Source: Methanosarcinaceae archaeon (lineage in GTDB: Archaea > Halobacteriota > Methanosarcinia > Methanosarcinales > Methanosarcinaceae). Taken from it: DNA of 11,495 nt. The stretch covers positions 1 to 11,495 of the forward strand of contig JAFGOO010000130.1 in the NCBI GenBank assembly GCA_016926455.1. The letters run 5' to 3'. The notes beneath the pieces are model-generated. The model saw only the letters and a program-made list of their open reading frames with translations, was not told where the DNA came from and did no database searches. Position numbers and translations under genes: made by a program. Below are positions 1 to 5,832 of this stretch, one piece after another; positions within the stretch are counted from its first letter, which is position 1; each line of letters starts with the position of its first letter.

Positions 1-31
1 ATGTAGAACATGCTAATCTTGTGTTGGGATA

Positions 32-78
32 TTAAGCCTCTCATTCCCCATCTTACGAAAGGGGACTTCTCGGCTTAA
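32..78. other. two-tier inverted repeat upstream of the pfpI-like gene
   Basis: The arms TTAAGCC (32-38) and GGCTTAA (72-78) match perfectly. Inside them, after 6 bases on each side, TCCCC (45-49) pairs with GGGGA (61-65) around an 11-base loop. The symmetric layout suggests an RNA stem with an internal loop, or a protein-binding site. It lies just before the TATA box of the next gene, so it could be the 3' end structure of an upstream gene outside the window or a regulatory site. No long T-tract follows. The function is inference. Confidence 0.35.
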
Positions 79-90
79 AAGTTAAAATTC

Positions 91-102
91 GAAATATATA
101 TG
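91..102 (+). promoter_or_regulatory. TATA-box promoter of the pfpI-like gene
   Basis: GAAATATATATG is a good archaeal TATA box. Transcription would start about 25 bases downstream, near 122-128, giving a very short leader that still contains the GGGAG ribosome site at 126-130. After insertion of the element this promoter reads only the N-terminal fragment of the gene. Confidence 0.5.
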
Positions 103-139
103 AGTGTAGAGACTCTATCTTTAATGGGAGTTGGTATAC

Positions 140-313
140 TTGAAAGCGTTGATACTTAGCGCAGACAATTTTGAGGATCAAGAACTGTTCTATCCGCTCA
201 ATCGATTGATGGAAGAAGGAACCATAGTTAAAGTTGCATCCATGAAAAAAGGAACTATCGTGGGAGAACATGGTTATTCAGTTAACGTGGATATGACCTT
301 TGATGGTGTTTAA
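140..313 (+). pseudogene. DJ-1/PfpI-family protein, N-terminal fragment cut by an integrated element
   Basis: The 57-residue product begins KALILSADNFEDQELFYPL, the typical opening strand of the DJ-1/PfpI superfamily, including the conserved glutamate after the first strand (FEDQEL). TTG at 140 is preferred as start because GGGAG (126-130) lies 9 bases upstream; TTG at 131 is too close to it. The family normally continues through a V-L-P-G-G strand to a nucleophile-elbow cysteine. Here the frame stops at TAA 311-313, right after FDGV, and the missing part is found at about 9126-9467. Family members have been reported as proteases, chaperones or deglycases, so the exact activity is unknown. 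The fragment lacks the cysteine and cannot be catalytic by itself. Confidence 0.85.
300..309. repeat. attL core (left copy of the attachment repeat)
   Basis: TTGATGGTGT matches TTGATGATGT at 9124-9133 with one mismatch. It sits exactly where the pfpI-like reading frame is broken. Crossing from the left to the right copy keeps the frame: TTT GAT joined to GAT GTA gives F-D-D-V. Excision would therefore rebuild the host gene. The exact crossover bases within the repeat cannot be fixed from one sequence. Confidence 0.7.
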
Positions 314-374
314 ATATTTTGGTTACTACATCATTTTACTGTTTTGATTTGTTTATTTTTGGATTGGGTAAGAC

Positions 375-383
375 TATATTTTA
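375..383 (+). promoter_or_regulatory. TATA box for the AbrB-like gene
   Basis: TATATTTTA lies about 28 bases before a likely start site near 403-406 and 50 bases before the ATG at 433. It would drive the 48-codon gene that follows. Confidence 0.4.
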
Positions 384-407
384 TTAATGCTTAATAGTAC
401 GTGTACA

Positions 408-423
408 TTAACTTTAATGTTAA
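408..423. promoter_or_regulatory. inverted repeat, possible operator of the AbrB-like gene
   Basis: TTAAC (408-412) and GTTAA (419-423) are perfect inverted arms around 6 bases. The site overlaps the predicted transcription start and ends next to the GGTGA ribosome site at 424-428. A self-controlling AbrB-type repressor binding here is plausible (inference). The arms are short and AT-rich, so chance is possible. Confidence 0.35.
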
Positions 424-432
424 GGTGAAATC

Positions 433-579
433 ATGACAGAAATAAAAGTTCAAGAGTCTACAGGAAGACTTCACATCACCATACCCAAAAGTATTGCAGA
501 TCTGAAAGGTTGGAAAAAAGGAACGACTTTAGAATTTAAAGAATATGCCGGTAATGTTTGCCTGATTGAGAAAAGGTAA
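433..579 (+). CDS. small AbrB/MazE-like DNA-binding protein (48 aa)
   Basis: This unlisted short gene encodes 48 residues. GGTGA (424-428) sits at a suitable distance from the ATG. The core GRLHITIPKSIADLKGWKKG is the swapped-hairpin AbrB/SpoVT signature, in which a strand leads into I-P-K and then a short helix ends in K-G. The C-terminal strand (LEFKEYAGNVCLIEKR) completes the fold. Such proteins dimerise and bind DNA as antitoxins or transition-state regulators. No toxin gene is adjacent: the next feature is a GC-rich hairpin, then a convergent membrane-protein gene. It is the only rightward gene at the left end of the element and may repress its own promoter or other element promoters (inference). 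A second AbrB-like gene lies at 6721-6909. Confidence 0.8.
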   Translation: MTEIKVQESTGRLHITIPKSIADLKGWKKGTTLEFKEYAGNVCLIEKR

Positions 580-593
580 TAACATGAGATAAC

Positions 594-642
594 CACACGG
601 ACGGCAATGGCAAGAATTGAAACGAGGTGAACCGTCCGTGTG
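594..642. repeat. GC-rich perfect 11-bp inverted repeat between convergent genes
   Basis: CACACGGACGG (594-604) and CCGTCCGTGTG (632-642) are perfect complements separated by 27 bases. Within the loop CAAT (605-608) and ATTG (616-619) could form a small inner stem. The arms are far richer in G+C than their surroundings. It lies between the stop of the AbrB-like gene (579) and the end of the convergent membrane-protein gene (667), so a two-way transcription terminator is the simplest reading. A hairpin origin or a structured RNA is an alternative. There is TTTT at 653-656 but no strong T-tract. Confidence 0.65.
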
Positions 643-666
643 AGCATGGACTGTTTTGGGTGGGTA

Positions 667-936
667 CTAATTGCCACCTGCTACTCCCATAAGGGATTTT
701 ATAATAACACCGCCGACAACAACCACAAGCGCGCCAATACTGATTATTGCGCCCATGTCAGTCCAGAACCCCGCACCCGTTGTCAGGTCGGTATTTACCG
801 ATTCGTTCCATTGAGAAGCAGCCCCAGGCGTATACGCATTGTCAACGTTCTCGCCTATCATAGGCGCGACCATAAACAATACAGCCAAAACAAGTGCAGA
901 GACACCGTAAGAAATCATCGTATTCATATTTGCCAT
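667..936 (-). CDS. two-helix membrane protein, possible spindle-virus-like coat protein or pilin-like subunit (89 aa)
   Basis: A strong GAGGTGAT site precedes the ATG at 936, which is chosen over a start 7 codons upstream. Residues about 9-28 (SYGVSALVLAVLFMVAPMIG) and 61-84 (MGAIISIGALVVVVGGVIIK, then SLMG) are hydrophobic helices. They are joined by a roughly 32-residue polar loop rich in N, T and S that contains an N-E-S sequon at 44-46. A short N-tail, helix, polar loop, helix and tiny glycine-rich tail is the plan of major coat proteins of spindle-shaped archaeal viruses such as SSV1 VP1, which form a membrane-embedded hairpin. Similar small proteins could also be pilus subunits, though no clear class III signal-peptidase site is visible, or holin-like. 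It is transcribed alone, leftward, from the repeat-rich region. The family call is by shape only. Confidence 0.75.
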   Translation of the reverse strand: MANMNTMISYGVSALVLAVLFMVAPMIGENVDNAYTPGAASQWNESVNTDLTTGAGFWTDMGAIISIGALVVVVGGVIIKSLMGVAGGN

Positions 937-1253
937 TTTTATCACCTCGTTTATCATGATGTCCTAATTGGATTACATTACTAAAAGAAATGCAATTTAA
1001 CATATGTGCTAATACTTGATAAATGTTTTTCATGGTTACCCCAATAACTTTATCAATATTGTAACAAACTATAATAAGTAATTGAGATATATAAACAAAG
1101 TAAGTAAACAACCACGCCAAGCGACACGAAAGTAAGTAAAAACAGAACCACATAATACTACATATATGTCCTAAGGAAAGGGGAAGGAAGGAACAAAAAA
1201 CACGAATTATATTAAATAACTAATATCAAGTGTAACAGTTCATGTACACCAAA

Positions 1254-1288
1254 TTTACACACGTTTACACATCGGATGACGTGTAAAC
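1254..1288. promoter_or_regulatory. GTTTACAC inverted and direct repeat
   Basis: GTTTACAC (1263-1270) and GTGTAAAC (1281-1288) are perfect 8-bp inverted arms around 10 bases. A further direct TTTACAC lies at 1254-1260 and GTGTAA at 1230-1235. A 10-base centre places the two arms on nearby faces of the helix, as for a dimeric DNA-binding protein. The likely binders are the element's winged-helix or AbrB-like proteins (inference). Confidence 0.4.
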
Positions 1289-1612
1289 TGTAACATGGAT
1301 ATCACAAACCCTTCTAAATAACTAATGTCAGGACAACCAAGTAATGTTAGTTAGTTAGTGAACTCTCATATTCCATACATATATGACATTGGTATATTGG
1401 TCTCTCATGATATACAAGAGAGTCCACAGAGAGTAAAAGAGAATCAAGAAAACAACGCCAACCACACACGAAAATATTAAAACACTCTCTACACAAGATA
1501 TCATAAAACCTTCTAATTATATAATTCAGAACACGAACACCTTATAACAAACCTTGAACACTCACTCACATTTCAATACCACCGATTCTATTAGTTATGT
1601 AATTCAAGTAGT

Positions 1613-1870
1613 TGCACATTTTACAGTGCATAAATATGCATCAAACGTGCACACCGAATGATAACAGGCGACTGTCTTTAGTCAATTGCACTGCACATTT
1701 TTTAACGCTAACAACTTTATTTATGTAATACAAGAAACCTATAAAGAAGATGCATATTGCCCATTGCAGAATATGCAACAGGTATGCAACAAAAACCACA
1801 TCAACCGACAGCGTTTATACAAATGCATTGCATATTTCATGATAACAAATACTATTAAATATCTAATGCA
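1613..1870. repeat. cluster of 13 TGCA sites
   Basis: TGCA occurs at 1613, 1627, 1637, 1648, 1687, 1692, 1751, 1765, 1774, 1785, 1824, 1829 and 1867. At this base composition about one would be expected in 258 bases. Longer shared words include TGCACATTTT (1613 and 1692), TGCATATT (1751 and 1829) and ATGCAACA (1773 and 1784). The cluster abuts the end of the rep operon. The palindromic tetramer suggests a recognition core for an initiator or other element protein, or an array of methylation sites. Confidence 0.5.
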
Positions 1871-1883
1871 AGGGACAGGTCAA

Positions 1884-2147
1884 TCACTTCAAAAATAACA
1901 ATGTCTTGTTAGCTCTTCCGCTCTTTGACTCAATCCTAATCGTATCATCTTTCTCCATCTTTACAGCAATAGTTCTAATGTGTCGGTTTGTCAGATCAGG
2001 CACGTTTAGTTCATGCCGGATGTTTGTGAGAGATGTAAGGTATCTTTTTTCTAATAGAGTTTTGACGGCCTGTAAAATTTCGGTTTCGATGTGTGGATAC
2101 CTATTTAACATTTCATTTGCTGATGGATAACTGGACCACATGGTCAT
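1884..2147 (-). CDS. small winged-helix DNA-binding protein, last gene of the rep operon (87 aa)
   Basis: The ATG at 2147 overlaps the TGA of the primase gene (ATGA), indicating coupled translation; GGGGAG lies about 9 bases upstream. Residues about 20-85 read as helix (EILQAVKTLLEK), then S-L-T-N-I-R-H-E-L-N-V as a likely second helix, then T-N-R-H-I-R-T-I-A-V-K-M as the recognition helix, followed by a short wing (IRIESKSGRANKTLLFL). This is the usual winged-helix order, but I recognise no named family. Being the final gene of a helicase-primase operon and next to the iteron-rich region, it may bind the repeats as an initiator or copy-number regulator (inference). Confidence 0.75.
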   Translation of the reverse strand: MTMWSSYPSANEMLNRYPHIETEILQAVKTLLEKRYLTSLTNIRHELNVPDLTNRHIRTIAVKMEKDDTIRIESKSGRANKTLLFLK

Positions 2148-3499
2148 GCGACCAACTCCCCACGTTTTCCAAAAGAATCTTTTATCCGGCGGTGGTTCGC
2201 GTGTCTATCAGCAACATAGCGAGGGCTGGTTTTGCCTATACAATGAGGGGTAGGTTTACACACTCCCAATGCTCGAATTGATACGCCAGCTGGAAAACCG
2301 GTATTATCATCCGATCTTAACCTAACACACGTAGGTACACGCATCCGCTTGTAATAACTTGAAAATATATTGGCGGTGGTTGCACCCCATCGGTTAGCAG
2401 TATCGTAAAAAATGTTTTGTGCGATATCTTTAGGTATTCCAGCTTGACCAAAAAACGCCGCTAATAATGCTAATGCTCTTGTTCTGCCTTCTCCGCATGT
2501 TGGAAGGTTTAGAATGTTCTTGATACATGGCGGGAATTTGTCATAATCGATTGGTGTGTTTGATGCGTCGGTTTCTTGATTAAATGCGGAGTGTTCAAAA
2601 TTTCCATATTTGGCGGGGTGTTCCAACTCTTCTTTTGCTCTCTCCAGGTACGGAGTTAAGAATCTTAAAAAACCGTTATCATCATCGAATGACTGATACC
2701 AATTAAGACCCGTGTCGATTACATCTTTTTTTAATGGTAACCTTGCTTTCTCAAAATCAATTTTCACGTTATCTGGATTAAGGGGTATCACTGCATAAGG
2801 CTGCTTTAAGTGGATGCTAAAAAGCGATTTAAATACACGCTTGCTATTGTTCAGGCTATCCGGTTTCACTTTTCCGACGTGCTGCGGGTACTCTGTAAAA
2901 AATGATTCTCGCAGATCATTTATAACCTGACCGTATGCATTTAGCAATATGGTAAACATCCGTTCCCATTCATTGGAATTTCTGAAACGGTTAAAATATT
3001 CTTCTATTACTTTGTGGTGTACCAGAACGTAGATACCACCGCCTGAGAATAACACGTGAATACTGTTTGGTGCATGTTCTCTCAGTTTGTCGCAAAAATA
3101 TTGACCCATGTCTTCGACTGCTTTTTTTACATCTGGTTGATGTATATCACACCCATGCGCCTTGTCTATATCAATTGCCAGGGTATAACCCTGTGTGGAC
3201 ATTCTACTTAGTAGTGGGCTTTCTTCTTGTGTAACCTTGTTGTAATCCGTCTCAAAAATACGATTATCAAAAAAGTTCAAGGTCCAGTACAAAGTCCGAT
3301 ATCTGGCGGTTATATGTATGTAATCAGATTCTTTTGAGAGGTTATAAGGTAATTTTTTACCGTCGGTGTTCTTGTACCACCCAACGCCGTCACCGTTTCC
3401 CCACCTGCAAAAAACATCATCTTTTGAAAGTTCGATAATCCGGTTCTGGATTTCTGGTGTTCTGTAGTGATTCAGTATATCCTTTTTTGGAAGTTTCAT
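2144..3499 (-). CDS. PriS-PriL fusion primase/polymerase (archaeo-eukaryotic primase)
   Basis: This 451-residue protein makes primers and probably extends DNA for element replication. The N-terminal PriS-like domain shows the acidic motif AIDID (metal-binding D110 and D112), the nucleotide-binding S-G-G-G-I-Y-V-L-V-H at 152-161, and RVFKSLFSIHLKQPYAVIPL at 221-240, which matches the basic/S-x-H motif of small primase subunits. The C-terminal part (about 323-422) matches the Fe-S domain of the large subunit PriL: P-P-C (C325), a helical stretch, P-T-C (C391), then C414 and C420 with five residues between them. A single-chain PriS-PriL fusion is the arrangement reported for PolpTN2 of Thermococcus plasmid pTN2, a dNTP-using primase-polymerase. 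Its ATG overlaps the helicase stop by one base (TAATG), and its own stop overlaps the next start. Confidence 0.9.
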   Translation of the reverse strand: MKLPKKDILNHYRTPEIQNRIIELSKDDVFCRWGNGDGVGWYKNTDGKKLPYNLSKESDYIHITARYRTLYWTLNFFDNRIFETDYNKVTQEESPLLSRMSTQGYTLAIDIDKAHGCDIHQPDVKKAVEDMGQYFCDKLREHAPNSIHVLFSGGGIYVLVHHKVIEEYFNRFRNSNEWERMFTILLNAYGQVINDLRESFFTEYPQHVGKVKPDSLNNSKRVFKSLFSIHLKQPYAVIPLNPDNVKIDFEKARLPLKKDVIDTGLNWYQSFDDDNGFLRFLTPYLERAKEELEHPAKYGNFEHSAFNQETDASNTPIDYDKFPPCIKNILNLPTCGEGRTRALALLAAFFGQAGIPKDIAQNIFYDTANRWGATTANIFSSYYKRMRVPTCVRLRSDDNTGFPAGVSIRALGVCKPTPHCIGKTSPRYVADRHANHRRIKDSFGKRGELVA

Positions 3500-5043
3500 T
3501 AGTTCATACCCCCGAACTCATAATTAATGCCTGCATCCTGCACGAGGTACAACGCCTTCTTTGCTCTGGTTATTCCAACATACCAAACCCTTGCTTCTGC
3601 TTGTGAACCGTTGCCAGGGATAACCATACATTTTTTTACGCGCTGGGTTATTCCAGTATGCAAAAAAACCGTATCGGCTTCAAGTCCTTTTGAACCGTGT
3701 ATAGTCAAAATTCTAATTCTGTTTTGTTCGCCGTGTGTGATTGGTGTCTTTCTGGTTTCAAGTGTCCTGTTAAACATGGCCTGCCTTAGCTCATTCTGCT
3801 TTGTTGCGTGCGCGATTGGGTTTTTTGAAAGCAGTATATCACACAACTTATCAGACATTACACCGCTTCCTACCTGCAACGTAGGACGGTAATCACTTTT
3901 CAAATATTCCTCAAAATCTGATTTCTTACCGTTGTAAATAAAATACTTACTTGGGTAATTATCCAACAGGACGCATATATCATTACCAGACAGTGGCGCA
4001 CCTGTTCGAAATTTCAGGATCACATTAAATAAGCTAACGTCGTTCTCATCCCATCCCATTAGGCCACCGAATAACCGCCCCGATTTTGCAAGCCGTTCCG
4101 CGATTGGGTACGCCTGATAATTGCATCTGATTAAATGGAACTCTGTTCCCGCTGTACTGGGTGTTTCATTGTCCCAAGGGATAACCTTTATTGGTGTCTC
4201 ATCTGTTTCCGTGGTGGTTACCTGTGGCGGGTACTGCCGTTCACGTCGCAAGACTTCTAACGCAAATCTCCAAATCGGGGTCACCAATCTATAAGATTTA
4301 TGTAAAGTTATTTCGGTTGCGTCCCATTCATTGAAGTAATCCGGACTTCCGCCCCAAAACCCGTATATAGATTGGTGGGGGTCTCCTGCAATGGTTACGC
4401 CTTCACACGATTTCGCCCACATTTTAAATAAATCATATTGTTGTTTTGTAAGGTCCTGGAATTCGTCGACCATCAAAAACGGCGTATCAAGTCTGATTTT
4501 GTGTTTTAAGACTTGCTCGACCATGTCCGAATAATCTATTTTGTTGTTTTTTTCTTTGTACTCGTTGTAATCATCAATGAACTTAGGGATTCTGTCATGT
4601 GACAATGGCACGTTTTCGGCGCCTGGGTACCTGTACCACTTCGCGGGGTCGGTCTGGGTATTCCGTAGCCATGTGTAGAGATCAAGTAATTTACCACTGT
4701 ATACGCTCTCTTCATCGTCTATTGTTGATATTCCATTTTTCATGTTTTTTATATATCCGTACTCCCTGGCAAATTCGATTATATCTTTTTTAGTGATTAC
4801 TTCGGGGTAATCAAGCAACCTGTAACATATCCCATGGATAGTGTTTATGTGACGCTTCATTGTGTTTCTTGAGCTGTCGGTGAAATTCAATACTTTGTTT
4901 ATCAAATCTTCAGCTGCGGATTTTCTGAACGTGGTACATGTGATTTCGTCGTCGTGGACGCCATTATTCAACATTGTGCCATAATTGGCCATCAATGAAT
5001 ACGTTTTACCGCATCCTGGAGGGGCATATATCTTAGTGTTCAT
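3499..5043 (-). CDS. superfamily 1 (UvrD/Rep-like) DNA helicase
   Basis: The 514-residue protein has the full set of SF1A motifs: Walker A APPGCGKT (7-14), Walker B D-E-F-Q-D (193-197), motif III GDPHQSIYGFWGG (220-232), motif IV LHKSYRLVTPIWRFA (247-261), motif V T-I-H-G-S-K-G (447-453) and motif VI VWYVGITRAKKAL (486-498). It is shorter than chromosomal UvrD (over 700 residues), with reduced 1B/2B insertions, as in plasmid helicases. Predicted role: ATP-driven unwinding at the element's fork together with the primase encoded immediately downstream. GGAGGG lies 7 bases before the ATG. The upstream 160 bases hold the TGTTACAGG repeats and a TATA box, so it may have its own regulated promoter inside the long operon. 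Confidence 0.93.
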   Translation of the reverse strand: MNTKIYAPPGCGKTYSLMANYGTMLNNGVHDDEITCTTFRKSAAEDLINKVLNFTDSSRNTMKRHINTIHGICYRLLDYPEVITKKDIIEFAREYGYIKNMKNGISTIDDEESVYSGKLLDLYTWLRNTQTDPAKWYRYPGAENVPLSHDRIPKFIDDYNEYKEKNNKIDYSDMVEQVLKHKIRLDTPFLMVDEFQDLTKQQYDLFKMWAKSCEGVTIAGDPHQSIYGFWGGSPDYFNEWDATEITLHKSYRLVTPIWRFALEVLRRERQYPPQVTTTETDETPIKVIPWDNETPSTAGTEFHLIRCNYQAYPIAERLAKSGRLFGGLMGWDENDVSLFNVILKFRTGAPLSGNDICVLLDNYPSKYFIYNGKKSDFEEYLKSDYRPTLQVGSGVMSDKLCDILLSKNPIAHATKQNELRQAMFNRTLETRKTPITHGEQNRIRILTIHGSKGLEADTVFLHTGITQRVKKCMVIPGNGSQAEARVWYVGITRAKKALYLVQDAGINYEFGGMN

Positions 5044-5213
5044 TGTTTACCCTCCAAAATGTTACAGGTGTTACAGGCTGTTACAGGTACATTTTTTAAA
5101 CCTGTAACAAAAAAACCACAAAACACCGCACCTATTATATAGAGTGTTACAGGTGTTACAGGCATTTCGCCAGTTTTAAATAAAATGTTCTTTATACATG
5201 TAACACTAATCAT
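5040..5213 (-). CDS. possible 57-aa ORF read through the repeat array
   Basis: The ATG at 5213 overlaps the end of the 208-residue gene and the TGA at 5040-5042 overlaps the helicase ATG, so it would fit the chain of overlapping genes. The product contains PVTPVT and PVTACNTCN, which are simply translations of the TGTTACAGG repeats, and a hydrophobic TLYIIGAVFCGFFVTGL stretch. No good ribosome site precedes it. I think the DNA repeats and TATA box explain this segment better than a protein does, but a small membrane peptide cannot be excluded. Confidence 0.25.
   Translation of the reverse strand: MISVTCIKNILFKTGEMPVTPVTLYIIGAVFCGFFVTGLKNVPVTACNTCNILEGKQ
5060..5205. repeat. TGTTACAGG repeat array flanking a promoter
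   Basis: Direct copies of TGTTACAGG lie at 5060-5068, 5069-5077, 5079-5087, 5145-5153 and 5154-5162. A perfect inverted copy CCTGTAACA lies at 5101-5109 and a partial TGTAACA at 5199-5205. TGTTACAGGT (5079-5088) and ACCTGTAACA (5100-5109) form a 10-bp inverted repeat with an 11-base spacer. Two sets of back-to-back copies bracket a TATA box. This looks like an operator array controlling helicase-primase expression. Iterons of a second origin are the alternative. Confidence 0.75.
5131..5142 (-). promoter_or_regulatory. internal TATA box for helicase-primase transcription
   Basis: On the reverse strand CTATATAATAGG is a good archaeal TATA box. Tandem TGTAACACC-type repeats abut it upstream, where TFB would bind, and three more repeats lie in the predicted leader. 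Transcription would start near 5107, about 64 bases before the helicase ATG at 5043. A protein bound to the repeats would block initiation. Confidence 0.5.
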
Positions 5214-5832
5214 TTTGACCACACCCCGAAAAAATATTTTCAGTGAACCACCAAAAACGGCAAAGTTTCCCACCACAACGAACCGCGGCGGTTCCCCCCT
5301 TCTTATAACCTAATTCGGTCATCGCCGGACTGAGTAATTCAGGAGACACGCTGAACCTGTGTGCGTCGAGGATATCCTTAATTTTACTCGACGAGACGCA
5401 GTAATGACCGTCTTTTTTAAGCATGGCCTGACCTGCGGCGGCGTCTTCTGGGTCGTCTGTTTGTGGTATGTCCCTAACAAATTCGATTAACTGATTTGCA
5501 GCATATACGGCGGCGGACTCATCAACAGACTGCACCGTTTCACGTTTCGGATGGGTTGCTAAAAATTGTACAAATTCTAACCAATTGTTACCCTTAAACC
5601 CAGGCGCGGGTAAATCAAACGTTTTCAAATACGCTCGCCTGAACGAATTTTGGTTTTCAAGTTCCCTACTATCTAATTTAACCTCGAATTCACCAAACGA
5701 TATTATCCAAAACGTGGGATCGGTTGAAATGTGTCCCTTTACAACTTTTACCTTAGTGACGGTTTCGCAGAACTCGGTGATTTGTTCCGTGTAGAAATCC
5801 TCTTTTGTTTTTGAAAATGTAATTCCCACCAT
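5206..5832 (-). CDS. unrecognised 208-aa protein with a probable C-terminal winged helix
   Basis: I do not recognise a named family. ATG at 5832 is chosen because TAGGTGGT lies just upstream and the stop of the preceding 40-codon gene overlaps it (TGATG); a GTG at 5841 is an alternative. Residues 1-100 are mixed strand and helix (FWIISFGEFEVKLDSRELEN). Residues about 105-125 form a helix, followed by an acidic linker (TDDPEDAAAG). Residues 140-197 (VSSSKIKDILDAHRFSVSPELLSPAMTELGY, then a glycine-rich turn and C-R-F-W-W-F) resemble the winged-helix tail found on many replicative primases and helicases. Placed just before helicase and primase, it may be a replication accessory or origin-recognition factor (inference). 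Confidence 0.8.
   Translation of the reverse strand: MVGITFSKTKEDFYTEQITEFCETVTKVKVVKGHISTDPTFWIISFGEFEVKLDSRELENQNSFRRAYLKTFDLPAPGFKGNNWLEFVQFLATHPKRETVQSVDESAAVYAANQLIEFVRDIPQTDDPEDAAAGQAMLKKDGHYCVSSSKIKDILDAHRFSVSPELLSPAMTELGYKKGGTAAVRCGGKLCRFWWFTENIFSGCGQND

Larger units (their letters stand above)
1201..1879 (+). repeat. six degenerate copies of a ~40-bp iteron-like repeat
   Basis: Copies lie at about 1201-1235, 1298-1338, 1497-1534, 1571-1610, 1707-1739 and 1841-1879. The shared core is (C/T)TATTAAATANNTAATNTCAAG with a purine/AC tail (RNACA). The best copies also share a leader GATA(T/A)CA. The copies at 1298 and 1497 agree over most of their length, and the one at 1841 agrees with both after one or two small gaps. 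All are in the same orientation, with irregular spacing of about 75-200 bases. They are AT-rich and were aligned by eye, so the weaker copies (1201, 1571, 1707) are less certain. Direct iterons suggest initiator or partition-protein binding. Confidence 0.5.
937..1883. other. gene-poor, repeat-rich region; candidate replication origin or partition site
   Basis: No ORF here has a convincing start, ribosome site or protein-like composition. The region holds six degenerate copies of a roughly 40-bp repeat, an AAAGTAAGTAAA pair (1097-1108 and 1129-1140), four GTGTAA/TTTACAC sites at 1230-1288, ACTCTC/GAGAGT motifs at 1362-1489, and thirteen TGCA tetramers between 1613 and 1870. The upper strand is A/C-rich and G-poor over long stretches, for example roughly 31 C to 8 G in 1441-1560. 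It lies at the downstream end of the replication operon and upstream of the membrane-protein gene, so it also supplies the latter's promoter. An origin is the best guess (inference). Confidence 0.55.

Noticed and set aside
131..139. TTG at 131 as start of the pfpI-like gene
   Set aside because: It directly abuts the GGGAG site, leaving no spacing. TTG at 140 gives the family's usual K-A-L-I-L start.
433..579. Type II toxin-antitoxin pair with the AbrB-like protein as antitoxin
   Set aside because: No adjacent toxin-sized gene in the same direction; the next genes are convergent.
620..952. AAACGAGGTGA at 620-630 and its reverse complement at 942-952, as possible ends of a small insertion
   Set aside because: The reverse-strand copy is the ribosome site of the membrane-protein gene, and an 11-bp match containing a Shine-Dalgarno word is not enough. 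No target duplication is seen.
842..1033. Reverse-strand frame starting at the ATG near 1033 (about 63 codons) with GGGG upstream
   Set aside because: Its second half overlaps the membrane-protein gene out of phase, its composition (cysteine-rich, then arginine-rich tail) looks like a shadow, and the membrane protein has a far better ribosome site. A leader peptide is not excluded.
1201..1879. CRISPR array
   Set aside because: Repeats are degenerate, spacing varies from about 75 to 200 bases, and no cas gene is present.
1686..1898. Rightward 70-codon frame
   Set aside because: TTG start without a ribosome site. The translation follows the TGCA repeats and the frame runs into the end of the convergent winged-helix gene.
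3527..3892. Forward-strand 121-codon frame inside the helicase gene
   Set aside because: Antisense shadow of strong SF1 helicase motifs; no ribosome site or recognisable domain.
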